Shown here in pieces: positions 1-7,406 of a stretch of DNA of 20,000 nucleotides. Both the position numbers and the translations under genes were made by a program. This stretch comes from Acropora yongei (taxonomy: Eukaryota > Cnidaria > Anthozoa > Scleractinia > Acroporidae), in the NCBI GenBank assembly GCA_014634225.1, contig BLFN01000440.1, forward strand, positions 27,501 to 47,500, written 5' to 3'. Positions within the stretch are counted from its first letter, which is position 1, and every line of letters starts with the position of its first letter. The notes beneath the pieces were generated by a model. The model was given only the letters and a program-made list of their open reading frames with translations. It made no database searches and was not told the origin of the DNA.

Positions 1-29
1 AGACCTCCCAGCTGGAGAATAACAATAAT

Positions 30-260
30 TCATTATGTCTCTCAGGTACTATGCATATTGTGATTGGTTGATTTAGCGGTCTGTATTCTAAAGTACAGAC
101 CCCTTGACTTCATAGTTTGTTTTCTAGTTTGGGTTCAGTTTCCAAGAGACATAATAAACATCTTCCTAATCTCGTTTTCTCGGTCCGTATTTTTTCCATT
201 TCAATTTATGACCCGTGTGCAATGGAAGAGGGCCATAAATTGAAGAGGGAAAAAAGCTGT
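30..260. repeat. decayed fold-back / MITE-like repeat
   Basis: Several inverted pairs lie close together. ATTATGTCTCT at 32-42 pairs with AGAGACATAAT at 145-155. GGTCTGTA at 78-85 pairs with TACAGACC at 94-101. TTCAATTTATG at 200-210 pairs with CATAAATTGAA at 234-244, and the flanking T-rich and A-rich sequence extends those arms. This nested layout resembles non-autonomous fold-back DNA elements; it carries no coding sequence. It lies in the intron downstream of the 330-446 exon. Boundaries are approximate and the family is not identified. Confidence 0.5.
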
Positions 261-329
261 CCATAACTTACAGTAATTGGCCCTTGAACTTGGTTAGTAA
301 AGGAAATTTATACTAATTTTATTAATTAC

Positions 330-446
330 CACAGTCTTTTTCATCAGATGCATCAGAGCAGTCGGTATCACCATCGCACTTCCAATTAATATTAATGCAG
401 GTCCCATCAGAGCATCTGAACTCCGTTGTGGCATCACACTGCTTTG
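330..446 (-). CDS. LDL-receptor class A exon 6 of 6 in window
   Basis: This 117-nt internal exon (39 codons, phase 1-1) encodes one canonical LDLa module: [27 protein letters not shown] and the calcium box SDASDEKDC. The acceptor CTGTCTCTCATCTCAG has a good pyrimidine tract, and the donor is G/GTAATT. The codon joined to exon 5 is ACA (Thr), so only three residues separate the two modules' cysteines. The donor leaves phase 1 again, so the array very probably continues beyond the left edge. The exon is too short to stand out by ORF length and was recognised from its cysteine and acidic pattern. Confidence 0.9.
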
Positions 447-727
447 CTGAGATGAGAGACAGCATGTTATCCTAAATTAAAGTTGATCTTTCACTGTGGA
501 TAAGAAGGGTTCCAAACCATATCCAAAACCTGCTAGATTCACCAAACTAGGGATTCTCAGTTCTTGCTCATTGGGCCTCAACAAGGCATTAGAACAAAAA
601 AATATTAACAAAAGATTATTAGGAGCACAAACTTTAACCATGAAAATTATTCAAGATTGTATATTATTACCCAAGATTGCAGCCAAGTGCTCAAGGTAAT
701 GGTATTTTATCGCACGGTCATACTGTA
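447..727. other. intron sequence with no recognised feature
   Basis: AT-rich intron between the 330-446 exon and the 5' LTR of the gypsy-type relic. A 67-codon open frame on the plus strand looks like chance. The true left edge of the 5' LTR may lie inside this stretch, near 687. Confidence 0.5.
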
Positions 728-887
728 TGTGGTGTCCTGGAAACGGAACTTACTAGTATTCCGTTTATTAAGGGATGGATCACGACACAAAAAAGGAAAA
801 CTAAAAGCGATAGCACAAATTAAATAAACATGTTATTGTAACAGTTACAAAGGCGAGTTCTTAGCCTTGCGAGGAGAACACATCACA
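728..887 (+). repeat. 5' LTR remnant of the gypsy-type element
   Basis: TGTGGTGT at 728 begins a stretch that aligns with 4629 onward in the right-hand copy (shared blocks GTGGTGT, CTGGAAA, GTTA/CTTAC, ATTCC, TATTA, GGGATG, AAAACTAAAAGCG/AAAACAAAAAGCG). It ends in CACATCACA at 887, two bases before the primer-binding site, as expected for an LTR end. Similarity is lost after about 815. The purine-tract position suggests the real LTR starts some 40-55 bp upstream of 728, so the left edge is uncertain. Confidence 0.6.
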
Positions 888-889
888 TT

Positions 890-901
890 TGGCGACGAGG
901 A
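890..901 (+). promoter_or_regulatory. primer-binding site, tRNA-Ser type
   Basis: TGGCGACGAGGA is complementary to the 3' end (...TCCTCGTCGCCA) of animal tRNA-Ser(GCU) as I recall it. It lies two bases after the LTR's terminal CA, where reverse transcription of an LTR element is primed. Serine-type primers are known in several metazoan gypsy lineages. The 12-base match is read directly; the tRNA identity is from memory. Confidence 0.65.
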
Positions 902-959
902 AAATGGATCGTTAAATCGCCACACGGATACTGACACGAGTTTAAGAGGTGGATAAAAC

Positions 960-1297
960 TTGAGACAATAGTTGCGTTTGAGTAAATTAACAGGATTGCC
1001 TGTGTTAGACGCTGTTGGCGAACCAGCATCACTCGCACAACGATGGACAACTTGCAAAGCTGAATTCGAACTGCAGGTCACTGCTTTGCGGATAAGCAAC
1101 CCTACTCAAGAGAGAGCTCTTTTACTTCACCTTGCTGGACTCAGACTCCAATTCAAATTCCTGCTTTAGTTCGCGGGGGAGCGAAAGACTACGACAGAGC
1201 TCTGGACAGTCTCTCGGACCATTTCAAGCACAGAAAGAAGGCCTCAATGGCTCGACAGACCTCTCTAGCGGCAAAACCATCAGCTGGTGAGACTATC
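960..1297 (+). pseudogene. gag pseudogene, N-terminal part
   Basis: The first segment (972-1169) matches the capsid start of metazoan gypsy Gag, with the conserved core RALLLHLAG near 1116-1142. It then hits a stop at 1167-1169. The reading continues in another frame from about 1187, with YDRALDSLSDHFKHRKK, the usual capsid sequence in which the element predicts its subunit loading onto RNA. The frame stays recognisable up to GETIN at about 1297, where the MITE begins. Gag normally packages the element RNA; this copy is broken by at least one frameshift and the insertion. Confidence 0.7.
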
Positions 1298-1303
1298 AAC
1301 AAT

Positions 1304-1317
1304 TAGTATCACCCAAC

Positions 1318-1355
<38 letters not shown>

Positions 1356-1500
1356 TCTACTAGGGGTCTAATAGTAATAGTCCTCGAGTAGCGAAATTCG
1401 CCGGTTTTAATTTGTTTTTTTTCCCCTAAAAACTATTTCTTCAACTTGCATTTGCTAGCTTTATTATTGCCTTTTATGTCCAACTAGTTGGGTGATACTA
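1304..1500. mobile_element. MITE with about 22-bp terminal inverted repeats, inside gag
   Basis: TAGTATCACCCAACTAGT at 1304-1321 and its near-perfect reverse complement ending at 1500 form terminal inverted repeats reaching GGAC/GTCC inside (22-23 bp, one-base gap). The 197-bp unit has no coding capacity, which fits a non-autonomous DNA transposon. TA lies at both outer ends and could be a target duplication of the mariner or PIF type. Alternatively, ACAATTAG at 1299-1306 and 1503-1510 could be an 8-bp duplication of the hAT type. It interrupts gag, so it is younger than the retrotransposon. Confidence 0.8.
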
Positions 1501-1501
1501 A

Positions 1502-1606
1502 AACAATTAGACCTTTCGCCCTCAAGGGCCACGAATCAATAGCCCATTCGGCTTCGCCTCATGGGCTATTGACCCGTAGCCCTTTCGGGCTACGGGTCTA
1601 ATTGTT
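1502..1606. repeat. cluster of nested GC-rich palindromes
   Basis: An outer pair, AACAATTAGACC (1502-1513) with GGTCTAATTGTT (1595-1606), encloses three compact hairpins. These are GCCC/GGGC at 1518-1529, TCAATAGCCCAT/ATGGGCTATTGA (1536-1547 with 1561-1572, 13-base loop) and ACCCGTAGCCC/GGGCTACGGGT (1572-1597, 4-base loop). The last two are perfect and share base 1572. The cluster abuts the MITE directly and sits in otherwise AT-rich DNA. It could be a second small fold-back element or the remaining end of a compound one; no coding sequence is present. Confidence 0.8.
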
Positions 1607-1934
1607 AATTAGTTTTATTATTTGTTTGCAGAAACTCAAAGAACACTGTGTCTACGAAGTCGAAGGGGATAATCAGGTTAGATATCGCGCAAGTTCTTCT
1701 ATCAAGGACAGAAATCTAAAGGCCAAATTATACCGTGAGGAAACCCTGAGCCTTGGAAATCGTCAGCCAATACCGCGAAAAGGAAGCCCTTATTCTTGTA
1801 CCAGAGGGCCAAGAAAACAATCTTCGTACGGATTAAAGACAAGGAGGAAAGTGCTGGCGATGGCGGGCAAAGTCGGCCATTTTGAGGCGTGTTGCAAGAC
1901 TAAAATGAAAAAAAGAACTTACACCAAATCGTGA
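1607..1934 (+). pseudogene. gag pseudogene, C-terminal part with degenerate zinc knuckle
   Basis: Gag resumes after the insertion with CLQKLKEHC near 1625, continues for about 100 codons without a stop, and ends near a CCHC-type zinc knuckle at about 1857-1895 (GKVGHFEACC). The knuckle histidine and last cysteine are present, but the first two cysteines are replaced (the site before GK is Ala), so it could not hold zinc. This domain normally binds the element RNA. The open frame begins by chance inside the palindrome cluster at 1602. AATTAG at 1301-1306 and 1607-1612 flanks the whole MITE plus palindrome insertion. Confidence 0.65.
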
Positions 1935-2137
1935 TTCTAGCCAGTTTTGTGGAAATACCTGTGGAAAGCCCAAATAAGGAAGGATGGCACAAAATCCACG
2001 GGGCAGTGTGATGTACGTCAGATGACGGAGAAAACGATGTATAAAAGCCGTGGAAACAGGGATAATTCTACGTGTTCAGCGCAAGAAACGGAGACGCACA
2101 AAACACTGTAGAGAGGCTGTTTCAAGGTAAACTTCTA

Positions 2138-2466
2138 AACGTTAGTACAGAATCAGGAGCTAATTTTAATTTAATGTTAAAAGGGAGTGTTTGAATTTGT
2201 AACAGAGGGTACTGAATGCTAGCTTGCAGGAGTGCGATAAGAGAGTTAACACCTATGCATCCAACGAACTACTCCAGCTCAGAGGAAAGAGTAATCTAAT
2301 TGCAGAAGTGCCAGAGACCCGTATGGCCCTTAATGAAGAGCTTTGTATCATGCTCGACAAATCTACAACACTACTAGATGGTGATACTTCTGAATTGCTG
2401 AGTGTGCATAGAGTTGGTGTCCCCATAAGTAGCCGTGAATTACAACACGATCCCCGAGAGAGACAG
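2138..2466 (+). pseudogene. retropepsin (protease) remnant
   Basis: The active-site loop of retroviral-type aspartic proteases is recognisable as T-E-S-G-A-N at about 2147-2164, where the family has D-[TS]-G-A. The catalytic aspartate codon is GAA (Glu) at 2150-2152. A stretch from 2224 resembles the C-terminal half of gypsy proteases, including a version of the LLG-x-x-T-A-x-x-LG segment near 2376-2430. The two pieces are in different frames with stops between. The intact enzyme would cut Gag-Pol; this one is dead. Confidence 0.5.
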
Positions 2467-2499
2467 TAAAGCAAGCGGGCAGAAAAGCTGCGATCAAGG

Positions 2500-3115
2500 C
2501 AAAATTCCCAAAGGTTTTTCACGGTTTGGGGAAGCTGAAAGGCTTTCAATTAAAGCTCCACATTGATACAAATGTTCAGCCTGTACCTAAACAAGTGCGA
2601 CAAATTCCCTTTAGTACGAGAGCCAAGGTAAATGAAAAACTGGACGAATTGCTGAAGTTTGACGGGATTGAGAAAGTAGAGCGACCAACCAGTGGGGTTG
2701 ACCCCTTAGTGGTAGTAGAGAAGCCCAATAGCGACATAAGGATTTGTCTAGACATGAGACAGGCAAATTAAACTATTGTGAGAGAGAGCACCCGGTTCCC
2801 ACATTGGAAGAGACACTCCAAGAGGTGCCCTATGCTAAGGTTTTCTCACAGCTGGATTTAAACATGGCCTTCCATCAGATTGAATTGCACCCAGACTCTA
2901 GGGACATTACTACTTTTGCTGCACCCAATGGATTGCATAGATATAATCCCCTTCTTTTTGGCATAAACATGGAGACAGAATTGTATAGCAGGCGAGTAAA
3001 GACTGCCCAGGGGCTTAAAACCACGATGAGGACCTGCGAATAGTTGGTGCAGATGACAAGGAACATGAAGCAAACTTGGATGAGTTACGACCAAGTTGCA
3101 GGACAATGGAATCAC
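2500..3115 (+). pseudogene. reverse transcriptase pseudogene
   Basis: This is the most readable part of the element. The fingers region (R-Q-I-P-F at about 2599, KVERPTSGVDPLVVVEKPNS at about 2671-2730, then IRICLDMR) runs into an in-frame TAA at 2769-2771. The palm follows with YAKVFSQLDLNMAFHQIEL, which keeps the first catalytic aspartate (QLDLNMAFHQ) near 2851-2886. After FAAPNGLHRYNPLLFGI a frameshift occurs and sequence is lost. The YxDD box is reduced to a GADD remnant near 3050, followed by KEHEANLDEL. RT would copy the element RNA into DNA. With the stop, frameshifts and damaged YxDD it is inactive. Confidence 0.8.
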
Positions 3116-3399
3116 TCTAAACTACGACAAGTACGGTATCGATGTCCCTAGCATGACTTACATGTCCTTTTGAGAGAAGGGTTGAAAGAGAGTGAAGCCT
3201 AGTTTTGAAGCACCTGCTCCCCAAAATCAGTCAGAGGTAGAAAGTTTCCTTGGTTCTGTTCAGTTTTGTGAAAATCACCCCAAACATCGCGACAATATCA
3301 AGTCCATTGTGAGTCCTGACCTGCAAGGCATCAGAGTGGCGTTGGGGTCCGAGAGAACATAGAGCTTTTGTAGGTGTCAAAACCTGATTAACTCATTCA

Positions 3400-3650
3400 C
3401 CAGCGATGGCCTACCACAGACAAGGTGCCCCAACTCACCTCACAACTGACGCTTCACCAGTTGGAACTGGTGTGATACTCGAGCAAGAGCAAGAGGATAG
3501 CAAACTCACTAAAGTAGAAAAACGATACTCCCAATTTTCAAGAAAAGCCCTTGCCGCCAGATGCGCATGTGAAAAGTCCTGCCTGTACCTATAGAGGATT
3601 AAATTCGAGATTTGTACTGATCATAAGCCCTTCATAACAGTACTCAGTGC
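3400..3650 (+). pseudogene. RNase H remnant, truncated
   Basis: TTDASPVGTGVILEQ at about 3441-3485 is the first RNase H strand with its catalytic aspartate, followed by EKRYSQFSRKALAARCACE (about 3516-3572), the helix carrying the second acidic residue. A stop (TAG at 3592-3594) interrupts it. TDHKPF at about 3618-3635 holds the third aspartate. From there the sequence jumps directly to integrase, so the C-terminal RNase H and the integrase N-terminal zinc domain are missing. Confidence 0.75.
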
Positions 3651-4135
3651 TACCTTCTGGTAGTGGTAGACTGCTATTCCCGTTGGATACAGGCGATTCT
3701 TTTGAAAAAGATATACACCCACCATGAGGTTAAGTCATGGAAACTATCTTCAGGACACATGGCCTACCAGAGAGTGTGCGCAGTGATAATGCACCACCAC
3801 CATTTGCACCGGAATAGTTTGAAAGGTCCCTAGAATATTTGGAGATCCAGCACAAGAAAGGTGTAGCCTACTGGCCAGAAAGGAATGGAGAACTGGAGCG
3901 TTGCGATGAAACTCTCTTAAAGCCTGTACGGATTGCCCAGCTTGAAGGGAGATACCGGCGGAAGGCAGTTCCGGACTTTTTGTTCCAGTAGCGAGATACT
4001 CCACACACAATAACAGGCATGTCACCTGCAGAACTGTTGATGGGAAGAAACTAACGGGACAAACTTCCCAAAGTTGAGTTTTCCGGTGAGCAAGTCACAG
4101 AGGGATATTGGCAGCAAAAGGAGTATGATATGCAC
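3651..4135 (+). pseudogene. integrase catalytic-core pseudogene
   Basis: The DDE core is recognisable. YLLVVVDCYSRW has the first aspartate at 3669-3671. HGLPESVRSDN has the second at 3785-3787. AYWPERNGELE has the glutamate at 3890-3892, about 35 codons after the second aspartate, as in this enzyme class. A TAG inside the core (3815-3817), another at 3989-3991, and frame changes break it. It continues through RIAQLEG (about 3930) and TITGMSPAELLMGRN (about 4009-4053), a typical gypsy integrase stretch ending in TAA at 4054. Integrase inserts the cDNA into the genome. The triad codons survive but the frame does not. The N-terminal HHCC domain is absent. Confidence 0.8.
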
Positions 4136-4547
4136 ACAGAACACGAGGAGCTAAATAGGGTGACATTAGATTGGCAGAAAAAGTATTGTGGAAACAGACA
4201 GTAGACAGATAGTAAGCTCTCACCCAATTATGAGCCTGATCCATGCGTCGTTGCGCACAAGCTAGGATGGAAATGCTGTGGTGTTACAAGACGCAGAGGG
4301 AAACTGTAAAATGAGCAATATAGCTCACATGAAGAAGTTTGTTGAGCCTGCAAATATAGAAATAGAGGCATCAAGGGACCAGAACAGCCTGAGCTTCCAG
4401 AGCAAACAGTGAAACCAGTGCTGTAAGACCAGCCAGAAGCTACGGCCAGCCAGCTGTTGGTACAGCCACAGGAATACATCTTGGCCTGTACGCATAGGGC
4501 ATACACTCACGTGGATGAAAGAGTTTGTTTGCAACTAGTTCACTTGT
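4136..4547 (+). pseudogene. downstream integrase tail / 3' internal region, unreadable
   Basis: Sequence between the integrase core and the polypurine tract is probably the element's C-terminal integrase and untranslated region, by position. Frames are broken throughout and I see no chromodomain or env-like motif. Open frames on the minus strand here look like chance. Confidence 0.35.
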
Positions 4548-4569
4548 AAAAAAAAAAGAGAGAAAAAGA
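4548..4569 (+). promoter_or_regulatory. polypurine tract
   Basis: A 22-base all-purine run of A with GAGAG inside, followed within four bases by TGTTAG. In LTR retroelements this tract primes plus-strand DNA and lies just before the 3' LTR. It fits the position and orientation of the gypsy-type element. Confidence 0.6.
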
Positions 4570-4572
4570 CAC

Positions 4573-4740
4573 TGTTAGCACTTATCCTTTAGAGTCTTTA
4601 TTGTCATGTTAATATTGTAAGGCAGAGATGTGGTGTACTGGAAAGGAAAGTTACCAGCATTCCATGTATTATGGGATGAACGTAGAAGGAGAAAACAAAA
4701 AGCGGTAAAGCAGTGATGGCCAAATGTGGAGAAAAAAAAA
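4573..4740 (+). repeat. 3' LTR remnant of the gypsy-type element
   Basis: It starts TGTTAG right after the purine tract and includes, from 4629, the stretch that aligns with the left LTR (GTGGTGT, CTGGAAA, ATTCC, TATTA, GGGATG, AAAACAAAAAGCG). Similarity fades after about 4712, and the expected CACATCACA end is not found, so the right end is truncated or too diverged. Confidence 0.55.
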
Positions 4741-4769
4741 GAGCGTCATAGAATGATGTGATATAGGGG

Positions 4770-5130
4770 TTAAATTTCAAAGAAAAGACGATGAGACCAA
4801 GAGTTTGATAGGTCAAAGACAACCTCGTTCCCAGGGTCTTTCATTTCCTCATCCCAAAGGGAGCGAGGGAAGAAACACCCTGCTTTAGGCTGGTCACGAG
4901 TCTTGATGACAAATTTATGTTCGTTGGAGGGGTCGCAGTTTTTCAGCATGTTGTTGCCATTGTTATTTGTAACATACAAAAGCGATCATGCTTCTTTCCG
5001 GGCAAACTTGGAAAGCTCTTTTACGATTGAGCAGTGGAGCTTTACCATATCTGCCATAACAACTTCAACATTTGAAACCGGGTCTAAAAACTGTCGATTC
5101 TCTCCGACAGCAGTGTTACTTCAACTTGTT
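4770..5130 (-). pseudogene. coding-like fragment of unknown family, with a hairpin repeat at 4823-4868
   Basis: On the minus strand one frame stays open from about 5130 to 4770 apart from a single TGA at 4986-4988, roughly 115 codons with protein-like composition. I do not recognise a domain. Its 3' part overlaps the inverted repeat CCTCGTTCCC (4823-4832) with GGGAGCGAGG (4859-4868). I associate similar CCTCGTTCCCAGGGTC sequence with dispersed repeats of anthozoan genomes. It may be a scrap of a transposon ORF or a chance open frame; no function is claimed. Confidence 0.25.
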
Positions 5131-5145
5131 CAGTCGCACTACTGT

Positions 5146-5340
5146 AAAAAAAAAACAACAAAAAAAAAGCAACAACAACAACAGTGCAGTTAAACTTGCT
5201 GGGTAGTCTCTACTTCCAGCTTCTGAGAGGTCTGGTCGTATAAGGGAAGCCAAATGACCGTTTTTTTTTTTTGTTTTTTTTTTTATACAGAGACCACCAG
5301 TAAAGATTGTGCATGAGAAGCAATCATTTTTTTTTTTTTT
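5146..5340. repeat. low-complexity A, AAC and T tracts
   Basis: A-rich tract with an (AAC)n/(CAA)n segment at 5146-5182, and two long T runs at 5264-5285 and 5326-5340, the first broken by a single G. They lie just downstream of the donor of LDLa exon 5 and give spurious lysine-rich translation. Confidence 0.9.
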
Positions 5341-5366
5341 ATCATTATTATTTATGATTAACTTAC

Positions 5367-5480
5367 TGCAATTAAGTTCATCAGACCAGTCACGGCAGTC
5401 ATTTGTACCATCACAAACCCAGCTCTGGCGAATGCAAACACCGTTTTGACATGTGAACTTTTCTCCTTTACAAGGTTCAC
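5367..5480 (-). CDS. LDL-receptor class A exon 5 of 6
   Basis: This 114-nt internal exon (38 codons, phase 1-1) encodes one canonical LDLa module: [22 protein letters not shown] and the calcium box RDWSDELNC. The acceptor is strong (TTTTGTTCAG before G) and the donor is a consensus A/GTAAGT. The junction codon from exon 4 is GGT (Gly). Downstream in the intron there are long T and A tracts (5264-5340 and 5146-5180). The open frame extends across the donor into these tracts, giving meaningless lysine-rich and leucine/phenylalanine-rich translation. The next exon is about 4.9 kb away, across a gypsy-type relic in the opposite orientation. Confidence 0.92.
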
Positions 5481-5957
5481 CTGAACAAAAGACCAAAATT
5501 TATAATGAAGTCAACATTGTAAGCTATTAACCATAATTTCCTTTCTGTATGCGTAGATCCACTTACTACAATCCACAAACCTTTCTTATCTACAAACCAC
5601 AGTAATTACTGTTGACAAACAGACAAAAAAGAAAAATCAATTTATTCTGGATTTATGGCAGCAATGTCTTCACATGACACTTGGACTCAAAGTAGACTTC
5701 TTGTGGTTACAGTCTCGTGATAAATAATATTATATACCCAGTGAAGTGCAAGCGCCTTCACCCTTTTTGTTTCTGATTATAGCATTTAATTTGGGACACA
5801 CTGCCTTCAATAAGTTTCCTAATTCAAGGTGAGTCATGTCACACATCAAAACAAAACAATGACCAGTGACTTTGTCCTGGGACTTGAATCACACTCAGAG
5901 AGTGTGATACTTGTTAATACTTATTGATACTTACTTATTAAGGAGGCAAACTCTTAC
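5481..5957. other. intron between LDLa exons 4 and 5
   Basis: A 477-bp intron. GTAAGA at 5957-5952 (minus) and TTCAG at 5485-5481 bound it. Nothing else is recognised. Confidence 0.7.
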
Positions 5958-6083
5958 CAGTTGGACAGTCAACTTCATCAGACATATCCCCACAGTCATC
6001 TTCTTGGTCACAAACCCATGTCCTTTCAATACAGGTCATTCCATTGGCACAACTAAAATCATGACTGGCACAGGTGTGATTTG
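5958..6083 (-). CDS. LDL-receptor class A exon 4 of 6
   Basis: This 126-nt internal exon (42 codons, phase 1-1) encodes one LDLa module: [21 protein letters not shown] and the calcium box GDMSDEVDC. The acceptor GACACAG follows a pyrimidine-rich stretch and the donor is G/GTAAGA. The usual DG turn before the calcium aspartates is DQ here, a mild deviation. A two-residue tail (PT) after the last cysteine leads into the splice. The junction codon from the previous exon is GCA (Ala). Exons 3 to 5 are grouped within 2 kb, whereas the other introns are near 5 kb and full of transposon relics. A SINE lies just upstream in the intron (6125-6310). Confidence 0.9.
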
Positions 6084-6124
6084 CTGTGTCAATGCAGAAT
6101 CAGAAAATGAATGGAAATAAGAAG

Positions 6125-6310
6125 CTTCATTATAATTAATCCCAACTGCAGGTGGCTATTGTACAAATGCAGCCAAGGCGTTGAACCACCGACTACCAAT
6201 AGAATTGATGAACTCCAGCTGGTAGTCAGACTGGGACTTGAACTTTGGGCTGCCAGATTTCAAGTCCAGCACCCTAAACCACTCAGGCCACACTGCCCTC
6301 TCCTTGATAG
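6125..6310 (-). mobile_element. tRNA-Ser-derived SINE
   Basis: Read on the minus strand, the head has an RNA polymerase III A box TGGCCTGAGTGG (6290-6279) and a B box AGTTCAAGTCC (6244-6234). Between them GGACTTGAAATC places the anticodon TGA at 6262-6260. The layout resembles tRNA-Ser(UGA) with the variable arm lost. A non-tRNA body follows toward 6125, ending CAGTTGGGATTAATTATAAT, which I recall as similar to tails of cnidarian SINEs. The A-to-B spacing is right for pol III. It lacks a foldable full tRNA, so it is a retroposon. It is in the sense orientation within the intron between LDLa exons 3 and 4. Ends are approximate. Confidence 0.75.
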
Positions 6311-6399
6311 AAAACCATGCAAATGTACTCATGTGTCCAATGCATAGCATCATTTCCCACAATCTTACCGAACTAACCATTCACAAGCTGTATTTATGA

Positions 6400-7190
6400 T
6401 AAAAAGACAACATTATTGTATTTCTTATGTCAAAGAATTCATTTAGATGCAAACATGCAGACAGACATTACAAATGCACACACAACACTGTGCACTGATT
6501 CAAATTATAGTGTCATTAAAATGATGCGCAAGTCCTATAAAAAAATCAAAAGCTACTTTAAGAGTAATAACATCATGCAAAAGATTTGCATTAACAAGTT
6601 GAATGTTGAAACTAATGATCATAGCATTAAATGTTTAACATCTTTATCCATTCTATTGTAAGACCAGTTGTAGCTGTACAATTGTACAACAAGCTTTCAT
6701 TCTAAAAATAAGAAATGTATCTAGGCATAGTTCGACTATACTGCTTTGGCAGCAATCTTGGCACAGACATCATGTTAATTAAGAACACATGAACACACTT
6801 AAATTGTGACGGGGCAAGTTAATTCAATCAGTTTATATATATATTAGGTCACGAATTTCATCAACTGTAGCTTACACTGTGGATAACCACCGTCCGTCCA
6901 CAAGTGCACTACTAATAAAAATGAAGTTGAAATTGCTGATATCAATTCTTAAACAGCAATGCAAAAATCTTACTTCTTGTTTGGCTGACATTTTCTTAGT
7001 CAAGCTTTAGGCCAATCAGCACGAGAGGAGAAAGAAGCTAGCTATAGTCAATCACTAGTTCAGGTCAATTCTAGCAATAGTGTCTACTGGTGTCACTTCA
7101 CTCAAGATTCACCTTTACATGTAGACATCCCACTTTTAACAAATTTGTTATAGAGATCTGAACAAAAAAGAGAGTAAAAGATACAGGATA
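6400..7190. other. intron sequence with no recognised feature
   Basis: AT-rich intron between LDLa exons 3 and 4. It contains a short perfect palindrome TGTACAATTGTACA near 6675 and a short TA run at about 6835-6845. No coding signal was seen on either strand. Confidence 0.6.
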
Positions 7191-7196
7191 TCTTAC

Positions 7197-7319
7197 CACA
7201 GTCTGCCTCATCACTGCCATCAGCACATTCCTCCATCCCGTCACACTGCCATCTTGTTGGAATACACTGTGTCTTATCAGCACACTGGAAATGGCGAGGT
7301 CCACACACACTTCCAGTTG
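7197..7319 (-). CDS. LDL-receptor class A exon 3 of 6
   Basis: This 123-nt internal exon (41 codons, phase 1-1) encodes one canonical LDLa module. It shows [19 protein letters not shown] and the calcium box ADGSDEADC. The acceptor follows TTACCAACAG, which has a weaker pyrimidine tract than the neighbouring exons. The donor is G/GTAAGA. The codon spanning the junction from the upstream exon is TCA (Ser), and only about five residues separate the last cysteine of the previous module from the first cysteine here. That tight packing is typical of tandem LDLa arrays. The open frame runs on beyond both splice sites by chance, so the longer ORF should not be read as protein. Confidence 0.9.
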
Positions 7320-7406
7320 CTGTTGGTAAGAACATAGTCCATGAATTTCCTTGAAATTTTGTGAGCAGAAAGCTCACATATATTATTATTCCTTTTTTCC
7401 TTTTTT

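Larger units (their letters stand above)
728..4740 (+). mobile_element. decayed Ty3/gypsy-type LTR retrotransposon, antisense in host intron
   Basis: In order on the plus strand: a degraded LTR, a tRNA-Ser-type primer-binding site, gag, protease, reverse transcriptase, RNase H, integrase core, a polypurine tract and a second degraded LTR. This PR-RT-RH-IN order defines Ty3/gypsy (Metaviridae-like) rather than copia elements. Every coding part carries stops and frameshifts, and part of pol is deleted, so it cannot be active. It lies in the 5-kb intron between LDLa exons 5 and 6, opposite to the gene. A MITE and a palindrome cluster (1304-1606) later landed in gag. The two LTR copies still align from TGTGGTGT (728 and 4629) for about 85 bp with many differences, which indicates an old insertion. 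Confidence 0.85.

Noticed and set aside
5146..5340. poly(A) tail of a processed pseudogene or retrocopy
   Set aside because: There is no upstream retrocopied coding sequence, and tracts occur on both strands as simple repeats.
5116..5496. 126-codon minus-strand open frame taken as one protein
   Set aside because: Only 5367-5480 is exon. A consensus donor (A/GTAAGT) lies at 5366, and the rest is translation of T and A tracts.
6230..6292. a functional tRNA-Ser gene
   Set aside because: Boxes and anticodon are visible, but the acceptor stem and the long serine variable arm are missing and a SINE body follows.
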